From: Casimicrobium huifangae
GTDB lineage: Bacteria; Pseudomonadota; Gammaproteobacteria; Burkholderiales; Casimicrobiaceae
Reading direction: 5' to 3'
Length of the DNA stretch: 64,000 nucleotides
Assembly (NCBI RefSeq): GCF_009746125.1
Contig: NZ_CP041352.1
Span: 1,329,847-1,393,846 of the forward strand
Below, in pieces: positions 53,979-61,862 of this stretch; position 1 is the stretch's first letter, and the number at the start of each line of letters is the position of its first letter. The position numbers were made by a program, and so were the translations under genes. The notes below the pieces were generated by a model. It saw nothing but the letters and a program-made list of their open reading frames with translations, was not told the DNA's origin and did no database searches.

Positions 53979-55399
53979 TGCAGTACCTCTCCACCCGCGG
54001 CCACCCGGCGCGACAATCGTTCAGTCAGGTTCTGCTTTCCGGCCTTGCCGAGGACGGCGGCCTGATGCTGCCCGAGACGCTGCCGAAGATCACCGACGCA
54101 GAGCTCACCGCCTGGCGCGCGCTGCCGTATCACGCGCTGGCGCATGCAGTGCTCTCGAAGTTCATCGCGACCGATGACATCGATTCCGCCACGCTGGCCG
54201 CGTTGACGAAGGCGACGTACACGAAGGAAGTGTTCGGCACCGACGACATCACGCCGCTGCGCAAGATTGACGGCTACGCGCCAGGCATGCAGATCGAGGC
54301 CCTGTCGAACGGGCCGACGCTGGCCTTCAAGGACATGGCGATGCAGCTGCTCGGGCGGTTGTTCGAGTTTGAGCTGGGCCGTCGCAACCAGACGCTGAAC
54401 ATCCTTGGCGCTACGAGCGGCGATACCGGCAGCGCGGCGGAATACGCGATGCGCGGGCGCAAGGGCGTCAACGTTTTCATGCTCTCGCCCGCAGGCCGTA
54501 TGAGTGCGTTCCAGCGCGCGCAGATGTACTCGCTGCAGGACGCCAACATCCACAACATCGCGGTGGAAGGCGTGTTCGACGATTGCCAGGACATCGTGAA
54601 GGCGGTGTCGAACGACCTCGCGTTCAAGCGACAGTACAACATCGGCACCGTGAATTCGATCAACTGGGGCCGCATCTCGGCGCAGGTGGTCTACTACGTC
54701 AAGGGCTATCTCGCGGCGACGACGGCGAACGCGCAGAAGGTTTCGTTCGCCGTGCCGTCCGGCAATTTCGGCAACATTCTCGCCGGCCATATCGCCCGCG
54801 AGATGGGCCTGCCGATTGACACACTGGTGCTCGCGACCAACGAGAACAACGTGCTCGCCGAGTTCTTCAATACAGGCGTCTATCGGCCGCGCCCGAGCAA
54901 GGAAACATTCGAGACATCGAGCCCGTCGATGGACATCTCGAAAGCCTCGAACTTCGAGCGCTTCGTCTACCACCTGTTCAACAACGACGCGGCGCGCGTT
55001 GCGGCGCTCTGGCGCGAGGTTGATCAGGGCCGTGCGTTCGACGTGTCGCAGACTGCGGAGTGGAAAGGCCTGCGCGAACGCTTCGGCTTTGTAGCCGGTA
55101 CCAGTACGCACGCCGATCGCCTCGCTACCATCCGCGAGGTGTATGAGAAGACTGGTAGTCTGATCGACACCCACACCGCCGACGCGGTGAAAGTCGCTCG
55201 TCCGCTGGTGAAGCCAGGCGTACCGATGATCGTGCTCGAAACGGCACTGCCGGTAAAGTTTGCCGACACGGTGAAGGACGCCGTGGGCTTTGAGCCGCCG
55301 CTCACTGCCGACCAGCAGGCAATGATGAAGTTGCCGCTGCGCGTGGTGCAGATCGCGCCGGATGTCGAGCGCGTGAAGGCGATCATCGCCGGTCGATAA
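53975..55399 (+). CDS. thrC: Threonine synthase
   Basis: A PLP enzyme that converts O-phosphohomoserine to threonine. The 474-residue protein is the long form: MQYLSTRGHPARQSFSQVLLSGLAEDGGLM at the start (in outline), and the PLP lysine in GPTLAFKDMAMQLLG near residue 117. NILGATSGDTGSAAEYAM is the phosphate-binding loop, and VPSGNFGNILAG follows. Between them lie KRQYNIGTVNSINWGRISAQVVYY elements typical of the family. The homoserine kinase that should act between hom and thrC is not in this window. Confidence 0.96.
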   Translation: MMQYLSTRGHPARQSFSQVLLSGLAEDGGLMLPETLPKITDAELTAWRALPYHALAHAVLSKFIATDDIDSATLAALTKATYTKEVFGTDDITPLRKIDGYAPGMQIEALSNGPTLAFKDMAMQLLGRLFEFELGRRNQTLNILGATSGDTGSAAEYAMRGRKGVNVFMLSPAGRMSAFQRAQMYSLQDANIHNIAVEGVFDDCQDIVKAVSNDLAFKRQYNIGTVNSINWGRISAQVVYYVKGYLAATTANAQKVSFAVPSGNFGNILAGHIAREMGLPIDTLVLATNENNVLAEFFNTGVYRPRPSKETFETSSPSMDISKASNFERFVYHLFNNDAARVAALWREVDQGRAFDVSQTAEWKGLRERFGFVAGTSTHADRLATIREVYEKTGSLIDTHTADAVKVARPLVKPGVPMIVLETALPVKFADTVKDAVGFEPPLTADQQAMMKLPLRVVQIAPDVERVKAIIAGR

Positions 55400-55403
55400 G
55401 TTT

Positions 55404-55476
55404 GCAGGAGCGGCTCCGCCGCGACCCGCGTCGACGCAGGGTAGGGGCGGCGCCGTCTGGGCAGAGCCCCTCCTAC
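55404..55476. repeat. REP-like inverted pair
   Basis: GCAGGAGCGGCTCCGCCGCGAC (55404-55425) has the same outline as 17952-17977. It is followed by GTAGGGGCGGC...GCCCCTCCTAC (55441-55476), a second related palindrome. Together they fill the thrC-to-ABC gap. Confidence 0.55.
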
Positions 55477-55485
55477 AATGCGTGC

Positions 55486-56541
55486 ATGCCCAACTCCCTC
55501 GAAGTCAGCCACCTCAGCCACCGTTATCCGCCGCGCGGTCGCGAGCAGGCGCGGGACACGCTGCACGATGTAAGCTTTCGGGTTGAGGCCGGCCGCGTGG
55601 GCTGCCTGCTCGGGCCATCCGGTTGCGGCAAGACGACACTGCTACGCTGCGTTGCAGGACTGGAACCCACTGGCAACGGCACCATCCGCATCGGCGAGCG
55701 CATCGTGGCGGACGGGCGCACCCACATCGAGCCCGAAGATCGCGGCGTTGGCGTGGTGTTTCAGGACTACGCCTTGTTCCCGCACCTCGACGTTGCCGGC
55801 AACGTCGGTTTCGGGCTCAACAAGCTGGCGTCGCGCGAACGCGATGCGCGCGTGCAGGAGGCGCTGGAACTGGTGCGCCTGCGCGACACCGCGCACGCCT
55901 ATCCGCACGAGCTTTCAGGTGGCCAGCAGCAACGCGTAGCACTGGCCCGCGCGCTGGTGCTTAAGCCCAAACTCGTTCTTTTCGACGAGCCGTTCTCGAA
56001 TCTCGATATCGAAACGCGGCAGCGCCTCTCCGCAGAGGTGCGTGCCTCGCTGTCCGAGGCCCACGCCACGGCGCTGCTGGTGACGCATGATCAGCATGAG
56101 GCCTTCGCGCTGGCCGACGAGATCGGCGTGCTGCGCGATGGTCACCTCGAACAATGGGACACCGCCTACAACCTCTATCACCGGCCGTCGTCCCGCTTCA
56201 TTGCGGATTTTGTGGGCGAGGGGGTGTTCCTGCCCGCGCGCGTTGTCGATGCCGGCTGCCTCGACAGCGAACTTGGCCCGATGGCACTGAGCGAGCTCAC
56301 GACGCGCGCGCCGGGCGACGAAATCGAGCTGCTGCTGCGGCCCGACGATGTGATTCACGATGACGCCAGCACCGCGACGGCAAAGGTCGTTGCCCGCGCA
56401 TTTCGCGGGGCGCAGTTCCTCTACACGCTGGAGCTGCCGAGCGGCCGGCACGTGCTGGCGCTGGTGCCCAGCCACCACAATCACCGCATCGGCGAGGCGA
56501 TCGGCGTTCGCGTCGAGCTGGACCACGTCGTCGCGTTCTGA
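55486..56541 (+). CDS. ABC transporter ATP-binding protein (ferric iron/polyamine-type)
   Basis: A 351-residue ATPase of the CUT1/FbpC/PotA group. The nucleotide-binding domain has LLGPSGCGKTTLLRCVAG (Walker A) near residue 40, the Q loop in GVVFQDYALFPHL, LSGGQQQRVALARAL (signature) and LVLFDEPFSNLD (Walker B). The H loop follows in LLVTHDQHEA. A C-terminal TOBE-like domain of about 110 residues follows SRFIADFVGEGVFLPA. No binding-protein or permease gene is adjacent, so it is either an orphan or pairs with subunits elsewhere. The ATG at 55486 is chosen because the upstream frame reads through a REP element. Confidence 0.88.
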   Translation: MPNSLEVSHLSHRYPPRGREQARDTLHDVSFRVEAGRVGCLLGPSGCGKTTLLRCVAGLEPTGNGTIRIGERIVADGRTHIEPEDRGVGVVFQDYALFPHLDVAGNVGFGLNKLASRERDARVQEALELVRLRDTAHAYPHELSGGQQQRVALARALVLKPKLVLFDEPFSNLDIETRQRLSAEVRASLSEAHATALLVTHDQHEAFALADEIGVLRDGHLEQWDTAYNLYHRPSSRFIADFVGEGVFLPARVVDAGCLDSELGPMALSELTTRAPGDEIELLLRPDDVIHDDASTATAKVVARAFRGAQFLYTLELPSGRHVLALVPSHHNHRIGEAIGVRVELDHVVAF

Positions 56542-56568
56542 CGCCAGGTCGGCTCCGACGCCGTGTTT

Positions 56569-56598
56569 TTGACGGCGGCCCCGCTTTCTGGTTATAAT
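56569..56598 (+). promoter_or_regulatory. Promoter of tRNA-Arg(ACG)
   Basis: TTGACG (56569-56574) and TATAAT (56593-56598) with an 18-bp spacer end 10 bp before the tRNA gene, as expected for a strong stable-RNA promoter. Confidence 0.75.
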
Positions 56599-56608
56599 TC
56601 AAAGCTCA

Positions 56609-56686
56609 GCGGCTGTAGCTCAGTTGGATTAGAGTACTTGGCTACGAACCAAGGGGTCGTGGGTTCAATTCCTGCCAGCCGCGCCA
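56609..56686 (+). tRNA. tRNA-Arg (anticodon ACG)
   Basis: Acceptor GCGGCTG/CAGCCGC, D arm GCTC...GAGT, and anticodon stem CTTGG/CCAAG with loop CTACGAA. T arm with TTCAATT, discriminator G and an encoded CCA complete it. A34 is normally converted to inosine to read CGN codons. tRNA-Arg genes are frequent integrase targets, and an integrative element lies downstream, but I see no second copy of the tRNA 3' end in the window. Confidence 0.95.
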
Positions 56687-56694
56687 TACACACA

Positions 56695-56730
56695 AAGGGT
56701 TAGCAAGTTAATAGCTGCTAACCCTTTTTT
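56695..56730 (+). terminator. Intrinsic terminator of tRNA-Arg(ACG)
   Basis: AAAGGGTTAGCA pairs with TGCTAACCCTTT around a 10-base loop and runs into a T tract, 8 bp after the tRNA. Confidence 0.9.
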
Positions 56731-57093
56731 CATTTCGGCGATCACGATACCTGCCGCGATACCTCTGCAGTTTTGCTGGTAATCGAAGCCCTCGCGCGCG
56801 TACACCTGCGCGGATCGTATGCACTTGGGGCACCCTACACGCATTCGCGCGGTCATGACAGGCGCCTAATGGTGCCGATGCCGAACCCAATGATCCGGCT
56901 AGCCTTTGTTGAACTGACTCAAAACCCTTTGATTCTTCGATTAAGTCTCTGATTTTCAATGGTTTTGTTGCCCTCGCGCGCGTGCCTGTGCGCGGAATCG
57001 GGAAATACGTCGCGGGGATTGAAGGACGTATCGGACATTGCAATGCGCTGATCGAACCCGCAGAATCTAGCCGCCATACCGGAGGCTCTTCAA
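56731..57093. other. 363-bp non-coding gap with an imperfect direct repeat
   Basis: CCCTCGCGCGCGTACACCTG...CGCGGATCG (56789-56817) and CCCTCGCGCGCGTGCCTGTG...CGGAATCG (56971-57000) are near-identical and about 180 bp apart. I find no gene. It is the leader of the exported protein that follows, or possibly scar sequence next to the tRNA. Confidence 0.45.
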
Positions 57094-58317
57094 ATGCGTC
57101 AATTTGTCGCCTGTCTAGCAGCTCTATTCGTCGGGCTCGTGTCTGCGCAACAGGTCTCGGTCGTTGAATACCAGAACACCAGCCTAGACGCCTACTTCAT
57201 CACCGGGCGGGCTGATGAGCAAGCCGTGTTGGATAAGGCGTCCGGGTTCCGCAGAACCGGAATGACGTTCGCTGCGACTCCGGCGTCTACGGGGGCGCTC
57301 CTCGGCAGGCCAAGCGTTTGCCGATACTACATATCCATCCCGTCGCCATTCACCAGTAGCCATTTCTACGGAACCACCGGCGGTGACTGCGAGCTACTCG
57401 CGTCGTTGCTGCCTGTTGGCTTTTCGTATGAAGGACTCGATTTTTCAATCGATAAGTCCACGGCGGCAACGTGCCCCGCTAGCGCGCCGCATCCTGTCTA
57501 CCGTGCGTTTCGTCCGGCGGCAGGGGGAAAGACGCCCAATCACCGCTACGCGACCAGTTTCGACACGTACGCCAGCATGGTGCGACTTGGCTGGACTGGC
57601 GAAGGTATCGTTTTCTGTTCGACGTCTGTGACCGACGTTGCCGGGGCAGCACCGGCAAGTTCAGCGGCCGGATATTGGATCGGGACCACCAATACAAACC
57701 GAAACGTGTTCGCGATCATCTTGCCGTCAGGTGAATCGTGGGTGATGTACACCGACACGGCCGGTCGCAACTTCCTCTCCGGGGTTGTCTACTCGCAGAT
57801 TAGTTGGACCTCTAGCACCTTTGCGAGCAGTAGCGGCGCGCGAGATTTTTCGTTCGAGTTTGCGCGCTACTTCGATGCTGGCGTCAGCGGAACTTATTCC
57901 CAACGCAATCAGATAGCCGGGATGATCTCTTACCCTTCGCTCGGCCAATCAACGTCATTCAACGCGCGCTACAACGCGAACATCGAACTTCAACCAAGTT
58001 TGGGGACGATTGCTGGCGCGTACACCGGCACCGGGATCATGTTGGGTAGTAACACTGCCACAACGGTTTCAATTCAAGCAACCGGGTCCGTGCTCGGCGT
58101 GACTGCGAGCGGATGTTCCTTTACAGGCAGCATCACCCCTGTGAGTGGCGCTAATGCGTACCGTGTGACGGTAGCGACAATATCGAGCGCGCTTTGCGGG
58201 CCGTCGATCACGTTGTCCGGTGGCGCCTACTTTGACGCGCCAAGTCGTTCGTTGAATGTGATTACGTTGGATGCTGGCAGAACAAATGCCTATGTGTTCC
58301 TCGGGACGAAGCAGTGA
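57094..58317 (+). CDS. Exported protein with DUF5648-like N-terminal repeats
   Basis: A 407-residue secreted protein. A signal peptide (MRQFVACLAALFVGLVSAQ) is followed by a region with two to three repeats of the pattern Y-x-x-S/T-x-D-x-Y-F/HFY...GW/GF-x-x-x-G (VVEYQNTSLDAYFITG, SSHFYGTTGGDCELL, PNHRYATSFDTYASM, GWTGEGIVFC). This layout resembles the DUF5648 domain of betaproteobacterial surface proteins. The C-terminal half is Ser/Thr/Gly-rich and beta-like, without recognised motifs. Cysteines occur in pairs, fitting an oxidised periplasmic protein. Whether it belongs to the adjacent integrative element is unclear; it faces the opposite way. Confidence 0.65.
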   Translation: MRQFVACLAALFVGLVSAQQVSVVEYQNTSLDAYFITGRADEQAVLDKASGFRRTGMTFAATPASTGALLGRPSVCRYYISIPSPFTSSHFYGTTGGDCELLASLLPVGFSYEGLDFSIDKSTAATCPASAPHPVYRAFRPAAGGKTPNHRYATSFDTYASMVRLGWTGEGIVFCSTSVTDVAGAAPASSAAGYWIGTTNTNRNVFAIILPSGESWVMYTDTAGRNFLSGVVYSQISWTSSTFASSSGARDFSFEFARYFDAGVSGTYSQRNQIAGMISYPSLGQSTSFNARYNANIELQPSLGTIAGAYTGTGIMLGSNTATTVSIQATGSVLGVTASGCSFTGSITPVSGANAYRVTVATISSALCGPSITLSGGAYFDAPSRSLNVITLDAGRTNAYVFLGTKQ

Positions 58318-58363
58318 TCTAGGTCCTTAAAGAGCAGAAATGCAATTTTTGCGCGGTTCTCCT

Positions 58364-58639
58364 TCAGACCGTTATGGTCGTCACCAAGCGCACACGCATG
58401 TGTACCTTACCGGTCGTCTGAACACTGATTTCCCCGGTTGCGGTGAGCATGTCGCCTTCGCCCAACCGTCGCAGCTCAAGTCCTAGCGCTTCGTCGTTCG
58501 TTTCCATCGTGATTACCTGCGCGCGGTTGCTGGCATCCGGTGCAATCATCGTTGCCGTCGTTAGCGTGGTTACCCTGGGCATAACGATCTGCCACTTCGC
58601 CTTTTCCTTCAGGCGTCCAGAAATCATTGCTGCAATCAT
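58364..58639 (-). CDS. Small protein, possible OB-fold single-strand-binding type
   Basis: A 91-residue protein with no secure family. It opens MIAAMISGRLKEKAKW, and a mid-part ITMETNDEALGLELRRLGEGDMLTATGEI alternates strands and a short helix (in outline). This is compatible with an OB fold such as primosomal or single-strand-binding proteins. Its ATG overlaps the upstream stop (ATGA), so it is coupled to the preceding gene. Its place at the end of a replication cassette fits a DNA-binding accessory role; this is inference. Confidence 0.5.
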   Translation of the reverse strand: MIAAMISGRLKEKAKWQIVMPRVTTLTTATMIAPDASNRAQVITMETNDEALGLELRRLGEGDMLTATGEISVQTTGKVHMRVRLVTTITV

Positions 58640-59073
58640 TGGCGGCCCCCTGACGGCATGCGGCGCGTTTGCTCGTCGCGCTTCCTCCTGACCTGATCTT
58701 GAGCCGCAATCCACGGGGGTAAAACCGCCTGAAATGCCGCCAACGGAGGGCGCGGCGCTTGGCTATTGCGCATAGCCTCCTGAGTGACTTTCTGTGCAAT
58801 TGCAATTTGTGTGCGGAGGTATTCGATGTCGCTGTCCAATTTTTCTGGCGCGATCCATTGCCGCAGCGTCAGCAGCCTGTGCCGATAACCTGGTGAATCA
58901 GCACGCAATGCACACAGGTCAAAAATCAACTTGTCGCAAAGCGTGGCCCGGTCAAGAAAGCCGAGCCAATACTCGTCAGCATCAGGCGTTGGCATGCCTG
59001 ATAGCGCCCGCGTTATCTCTTCGTTCAGCGTGCCCACATGGCGCACGCTTCCCGGTCGTTCAGTCACTTTCAT
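58636..59073 (-). CDS. Hypothetical protein of the integrative element
   Basis: A 145-residue mostly helical protein I do not recognise. It contains a stretch rich in Leu/Arg/Asp (YWLGFLDRATLCDKLIFDL, then YRHRLLTLRQWI) and a basic, polar C-terminus (RRKRDEQTRRMPSGGR). An AAAGGAA site precedes the ATG at 59073. It overlaps both the gene before it (14 bp) and the one after it (4 bp). Confidence 0.55.
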   Translation of the reverse strand: MKVTERPGSVRHVGTLNEEITRALSGMPTPDADEYWLGFLDRATLCDKLIFDLCALRADSPGYRHRLLTLRQWIAPEKLDSDIEYLRTQIAIAQKVTQEAMRNSQAPRPPLAAFQAVLPPWIAAQDQVRRKRDEQTRRMPSGGRQ

Positions 59074-59647
59074 AGCGTTCCTTTCGCTGTTCGTTGTTCG
59101 GTGTGTATGCATGGCGCGAGCGTTCAAAGGCTGCGCAGTTCAAACCGTTGTCGTCTGGTAGCTCGCGGGCGAGCGGCCCGGACGGGGCCAGGTCTGCCCG
59201 CTCATCGCTGGTGCAGTAGCCCGCCGAGCGTCCCGGCGCTATCCGGTGTCGGCAGTTGGCACACTGCCGGGTTGCTTTGATGTGCTCGGCAAGTGCTGCG
59301 CCGTGAGTCTTGACGGTATCGGCCCAGATGTCCGCGACTGTTTCCGGTGTTTCCTCGTGCAGCCGTGCCACGTTGCCGCGTACCTCGATAAAGGCGCCAT
59401 CGCTTGACGACAACGAAATGATGCGTTCTGGCGATAGGCGTTTCAGGTACTGCGGCCATGTGTCAATGGCAGCGGTATCGTTTGCAGCCTGCTCAATGGC
59501 GAGCGCTGCAATCAGTTCGGCCTTGTGATCCCGAACAAAGGCCCGCCATTCGTCATTCAAGCGACTGGCAGGGGAAACCGTCAAACGGTCGCCAGACACT
59601 GCCAGCTCGAAGCCTTGTTCCCGGATGCTTTGGAGTGCGTTAGACAT
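59060..59647 (-). CDS. TubC-N-like domain protein with cysteine cluster
   Basis: A 195-residue protein. The first 50 residues (ALQSIREQGFELAVSGDRLTV, then LNDEWRAFVRDHKAELIAALA) match the outline of TubC N-terminal docking domains, which also occur in plasmid and phage replication proteins. The C-terminal half has four cysteines arranged as a zinc knuckle (CANCRHRI...GYCTSDE...NCAAF). A DNA- or protein-docking role next to the RepA-like ATPase is plausible. Function unknown. Confidence 0.55.
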   Translation of the reverse strand: MSNALQSIREQGFELAVSGDRLTVSPASRLNDEWRAFVRDHKAELIAALAIEQAANDTAAIDTWPQYLKRLSPERIISLSSSDGAFIEVRGNVARLHEETPETVADIWADTVKTHGAALAEHIKATRQCANCRHRIAPGRSAGYCTSDERADLAPSGPLARELPDDNGLNCAAFERSRHAYTPNNEQRKERYESD

Positions 59648-59649
59648 GG

Positions 59650-60855
59650 TCAAAACGTCTCCGCATCGGCGTTAGACTGCGCCGAAGAAACCGAAGAAGC
59701 CGAAGAAACCCGTTCTAAGAAAGCCTGTTTCTTCGGTTTCTTCGTGCCGTTTTCGGTTTCTTCGTGGGCGCTTGGCTGTTGCCAGACCCAGCCGCCGCGC
59801 ATGGAGTCCTTAACCGACTTGATGCCCAAACGCTCGCGAGCGGTGCGGATTGCCGTTGCGCTGTAGCCGTGCTTCTTGGCTTCGTTTATCCCTTGCAGCG
59901 CTGGGCAGGGACCGTTCGACACCAAATCAAGCAAGATGTCGTCGAGACCGCCTTGTGCTTCGTCGTCAACTTCGGGTTCGTAGTCTTCCGCTGATGCCAG
60001 AATGTCCCGCGCCGATCCCTCTATCGGATCGCCAAAAGCAACATATTGTCCGGTTACGCCGTCGGCGATTTCTTTCAGGTTAAGCCCGTAGCGATAGCCT
60101 CCGCCGTCTGGCCCGATGTTGGATTTCGAACGGACTAACAGCCGGTCGAGTTCGCCATCGGCTTTTGAGTCCTTTGCGGTAGCGAGCACCACGCGGGCAA
60201 GCGCCCCGAATGCTTGCGAGCCGATAACTCGCTCTGTCACGTCGCGGCCTGCTGATCCTTTGCCGAAGTGACTGATTCCAAGAATCGCAATATCGTGCGC
60301 CTCAGCAAGGGCAACCCATGGCGCCAGCGCCCGCCTTACTTCCGATGCCTTGTGAGAGTCACCAGCAACAGCCGACACAATCGGGTCAAGCACGATTAGG
60401 CGAACGCCGTCCAGCACAGGCGCGAGCAAGTCGTGATCCATCGCACTGTCAAACAACACTACTTCGCCGTTTTCGTCGGTGCGTCCCTTGATGATGCGAA
60501 CGCGCGACGGATCGCCACCAGCGGCTAGTAAACGGGGTTTCAGCGTGTCGCTGCAGTCATCCTCTGCGCTGATAACCAGCACGTTACCTTGCTGCGCTCT
60601 AGTGCCGTCCGGCCATCGTCCGCCCGTGGTGACGATTGCCGCTAATGTCATCGCAAGCGATGTTTTCCCGGTGCCGGGTGCGCCCGCCAGAATGTGCAGC
60701 TTCCCGCAAGCGAGATATTCAAACCATAGCCAGCGGATCGGCTTCATCTCGATTTCGGCAAACGTCGGCGCCACAATGCGCGGCTGCTTCTTTGCGATGC
60801 CGTCGAGCGCAGATTGCCCACGCTGCACCGATTGCAAATGAACAACGCCGTTCAT
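59650..60855 (-). CDS. RepA-like hexameric ATPase/helicase (AAA_25 type)
   Basis: A 401-residue RecA-fold ATPase like the plasmid RSF1010 RepA replicative helicase. Walker A is in LAGAPGTGKTSLAMTLAAI near residue 58, followed by VLVISAEDDCSDTLKPRLLAAG. The Walker B strand is VRLIVLDPIVSAVAG near residue 138, and ILGISHFGKGSAGRDVTERVIGSQAFGALARVVL follows in outline. The C-terminal 130 residues are a variable, probably winged-helix region (YSATAIRTARERLGIKSVKDSMRGGWVW). It overlaps the primase gene by 4 bp. It probably unwinds the element's origin. Confidence 0.82.
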   Translation of the reverse strand: MNGVVHLQSVQRGQSALDGIAKKQPRIVAPTFAEIEMKPIRWLWFEYLACGKLHILAGAPGTGKTSLAMTLAAIVTTGGRWPDGTRAQQGNVLVISAEDDCSDTLKPRLLAAGGDPSRVRIIKGRTDENGEVVLFDSAMDHDLLAPVLDGVRLIVLDPIVSAVAGDSHKASEVRRALAPWVALAEAHDIAILGISHFGKGSAGRDVTERVIGSQAFGALARVVLATAKDSKADGELDRLLVRSKSNIGPDGGGYRYGLNLKEIADGVTGQYVAFGDPIEGSARDILASAEDYEPEVDDEAQGGLDDILLDLVSNGPCPALQGINEAKKHGYSATAIRTARERLGIKSVKDSMRGGWVWQQPSAHEETENGTKKPKKQAFLERVSSASSVSSAQSNADAETF

Positions 60856-61253
60856 ACTGCCACCTGTGCAGCGCTCAGCACACGGGAAATTGCCAGACCT
60901 AAGCGCTCGTCATCCTCCGACGATAGAGAGCCTTTGCGCATCGTCCCGGCAATGACGCCGATAGTCAGCGCTTCATGTTGGACGGCGCGAAGTACGTCTG
61001 CCGCGCTCCACGGCTTGCGCTGCGGTTTGCCGCTCTCGGTCTTCGGGAAAAGGTCGCTTAGCTCGATGCCGACGGCGCTGGTGATCTCGTGGACACTGCA
61101 ACCGGCAAAACAATGGAGGAGCACTGTCCCGTCTGGCGTTTCCTTGATCGCAAGCGACGGTGATTTATCGTCATGCGCCGGGCAACGTGCAGCCCATTTG
61201 CCCTGACCGGTGGCTCGCACGTTTGAAACGCGGGACAACAGAGCTTCAATCAA
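60852..61253 (-). CDS. CHC2 zinc-finger primase-like protein
   Basis: A 133-residue protein consisting of the zinc-binding domain of DnaG-type and phage primases. AARCPAHDDKSPSLAI and LLHCFAGCSVHEITSAVGI supply the C-x2-H...C-x2-C ligands. The catalytic Toprim part is absent, so it may act with another polymerase or as a regulator, as in satellite elements. The start is uncertain: a TTG at 61253 follows a good GGAGG site, whereas an ATG at 61301 would add 16 residues and overlap the upstream gene further. It overlaps the RepA-like gene. Confidence 0.72.
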   Translation of the reverse strand: MIEALLSRVSNVRATGQGKWAARCPAHDDKSPSLAIKETPDGTVLLHCFAGCSVHEITSAVGIELSDLFPKTESGKPQRKPWSAADVLRAVQHEALTIGVIAGTMRKGSLSSEDDERLGLAISRVLSAAQVAV

Positions 61254-61428
61254 TGGAGCCTCCAATCTCGGCGAGCAGTTCAAGCGCTTCCTGGGTGTCA
61301 TCGAGCGGTCGCCAGACAAGGCCCCAAGTCGCCGTGTAGGATTCGGCACCGTTCGACCCTTTTGAACGCAACAGGCCGAAACCGCGTTGCGCAAAGGCGC
61401 TACGAAGAATTTCGTAACTAGGCTGCAT
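61246..61428 (-). CDS. Small hypothetical protein
   Basis: A 60-residue protein (MQPSYEILRSAFAQRGFGLL, then a region with TWGLVWRPLDDTQEALELL). The AGGAGG site six bases upstream of the ATG at 61428 is strong. Such short proteins commonly precede primase genes in phage-derived elements. No family recognised. It overlaps both neighbours. Confidence 0.6.
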   Translation of the reverse strand: MQPSYEILRSAFAQRGFGLLRSKGSNGAESYTATWGLVWRPLDDTQEALELLAEIGGSID

Positions 61429-61771
61429 ATGCTGCCTCCTGCGCCTCGCCATGGCCGACAATGCCTACCGATGCAACGGCTTGCTCTGTTAGGTGGTCGC
61501 GCAGCACGCGCGCGAGCGCTCTTTGCTCGTACGTGGCAACGTGGATTTCGACGTCATGTCCCTGTGTCCAAGACCACCTATAGACGAGCGGGTTACCTCC
61601 AGGCGCGCACACAATTGCGTCTACGCCTGCGGTCGCTGTCATAGCTTCTGTCGGGTTCGTGAGCAAGACATGCACCACATCCGGCGGGTTGCCGCATATG
61701 ACGCGATCAACGACGTAGTGAGCGAGTGCCGGGAGGGGTTTGCGTGGAAATGTGTTTTCTGTAAAATTCAT
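61418..61771 (-). CDS. Hypothetical protein of the integrative element
   Basis: A 117-residue protein with no recognised domain. The middle alternates hydrophobic strands (VVHVLLTNP, GVDAIVCAPGGNPLVYRW, HDVEIHVATYEQRALARVL), suggesting an alpha/beta fold. The ATG at 61771 was chosen because the frame upstream crosses a plus-strand terminator and the AlpA gene. Its ribosome site is weak. Confidence 0.5.
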   Translation of the reverse strand: MNFTENTFPRKPLPALAHYVVDRVICGNPPDVVHVLLTNPTEAMTATAGVDAIVCAPGGNPLVYRWSWTQGHDVEIHVATYEQRALARVLRDHLTEQAVASVGIVGHGEAQEAAYAA

Positions 61772-61793
61772 CTTTGAAATCAATCTCTTAAGC

Positions 61794-61820
61794 AGCCCGC
61801 CATGCGCGGGCTCTTTTTTT
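61794..61820 (+). terminator. Plus-strand intrinsic terminator inside the element
   Basis: AGCCCGC pairs with GCGGGCT and is followed by CTTTTTTTT. It points against all genes of the element, so it must end a plus-strand transcript. A TTGCGT...TAAAAT pair with a 16-bp spacer at 61740-61767 could start a very short one. Confidence 0.7.
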
Positions 61821-61862
61821 TGTGGTGGGAGCGAAGCGAATAGCTGGCAGGTCTGATGCCCG

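Noticed and set aside
56609-56686. tRNA-Arg(ACG) as the proven attachment site of the integrative element
   Set aside because: No direct repeat of the tRNA 3' end is visible elsewhere in the window, and the integrase is 6.6 kb away facing it. The right border is not in view, so the link stays unproven.
61493-61777. 94-codon plus-strand frame ending before the terminator at 61794
   Set aside because: It is antisense to the 117-residue gene, is rich in Arg/Cys/His, has no ribosome site, and is a shadow frame.
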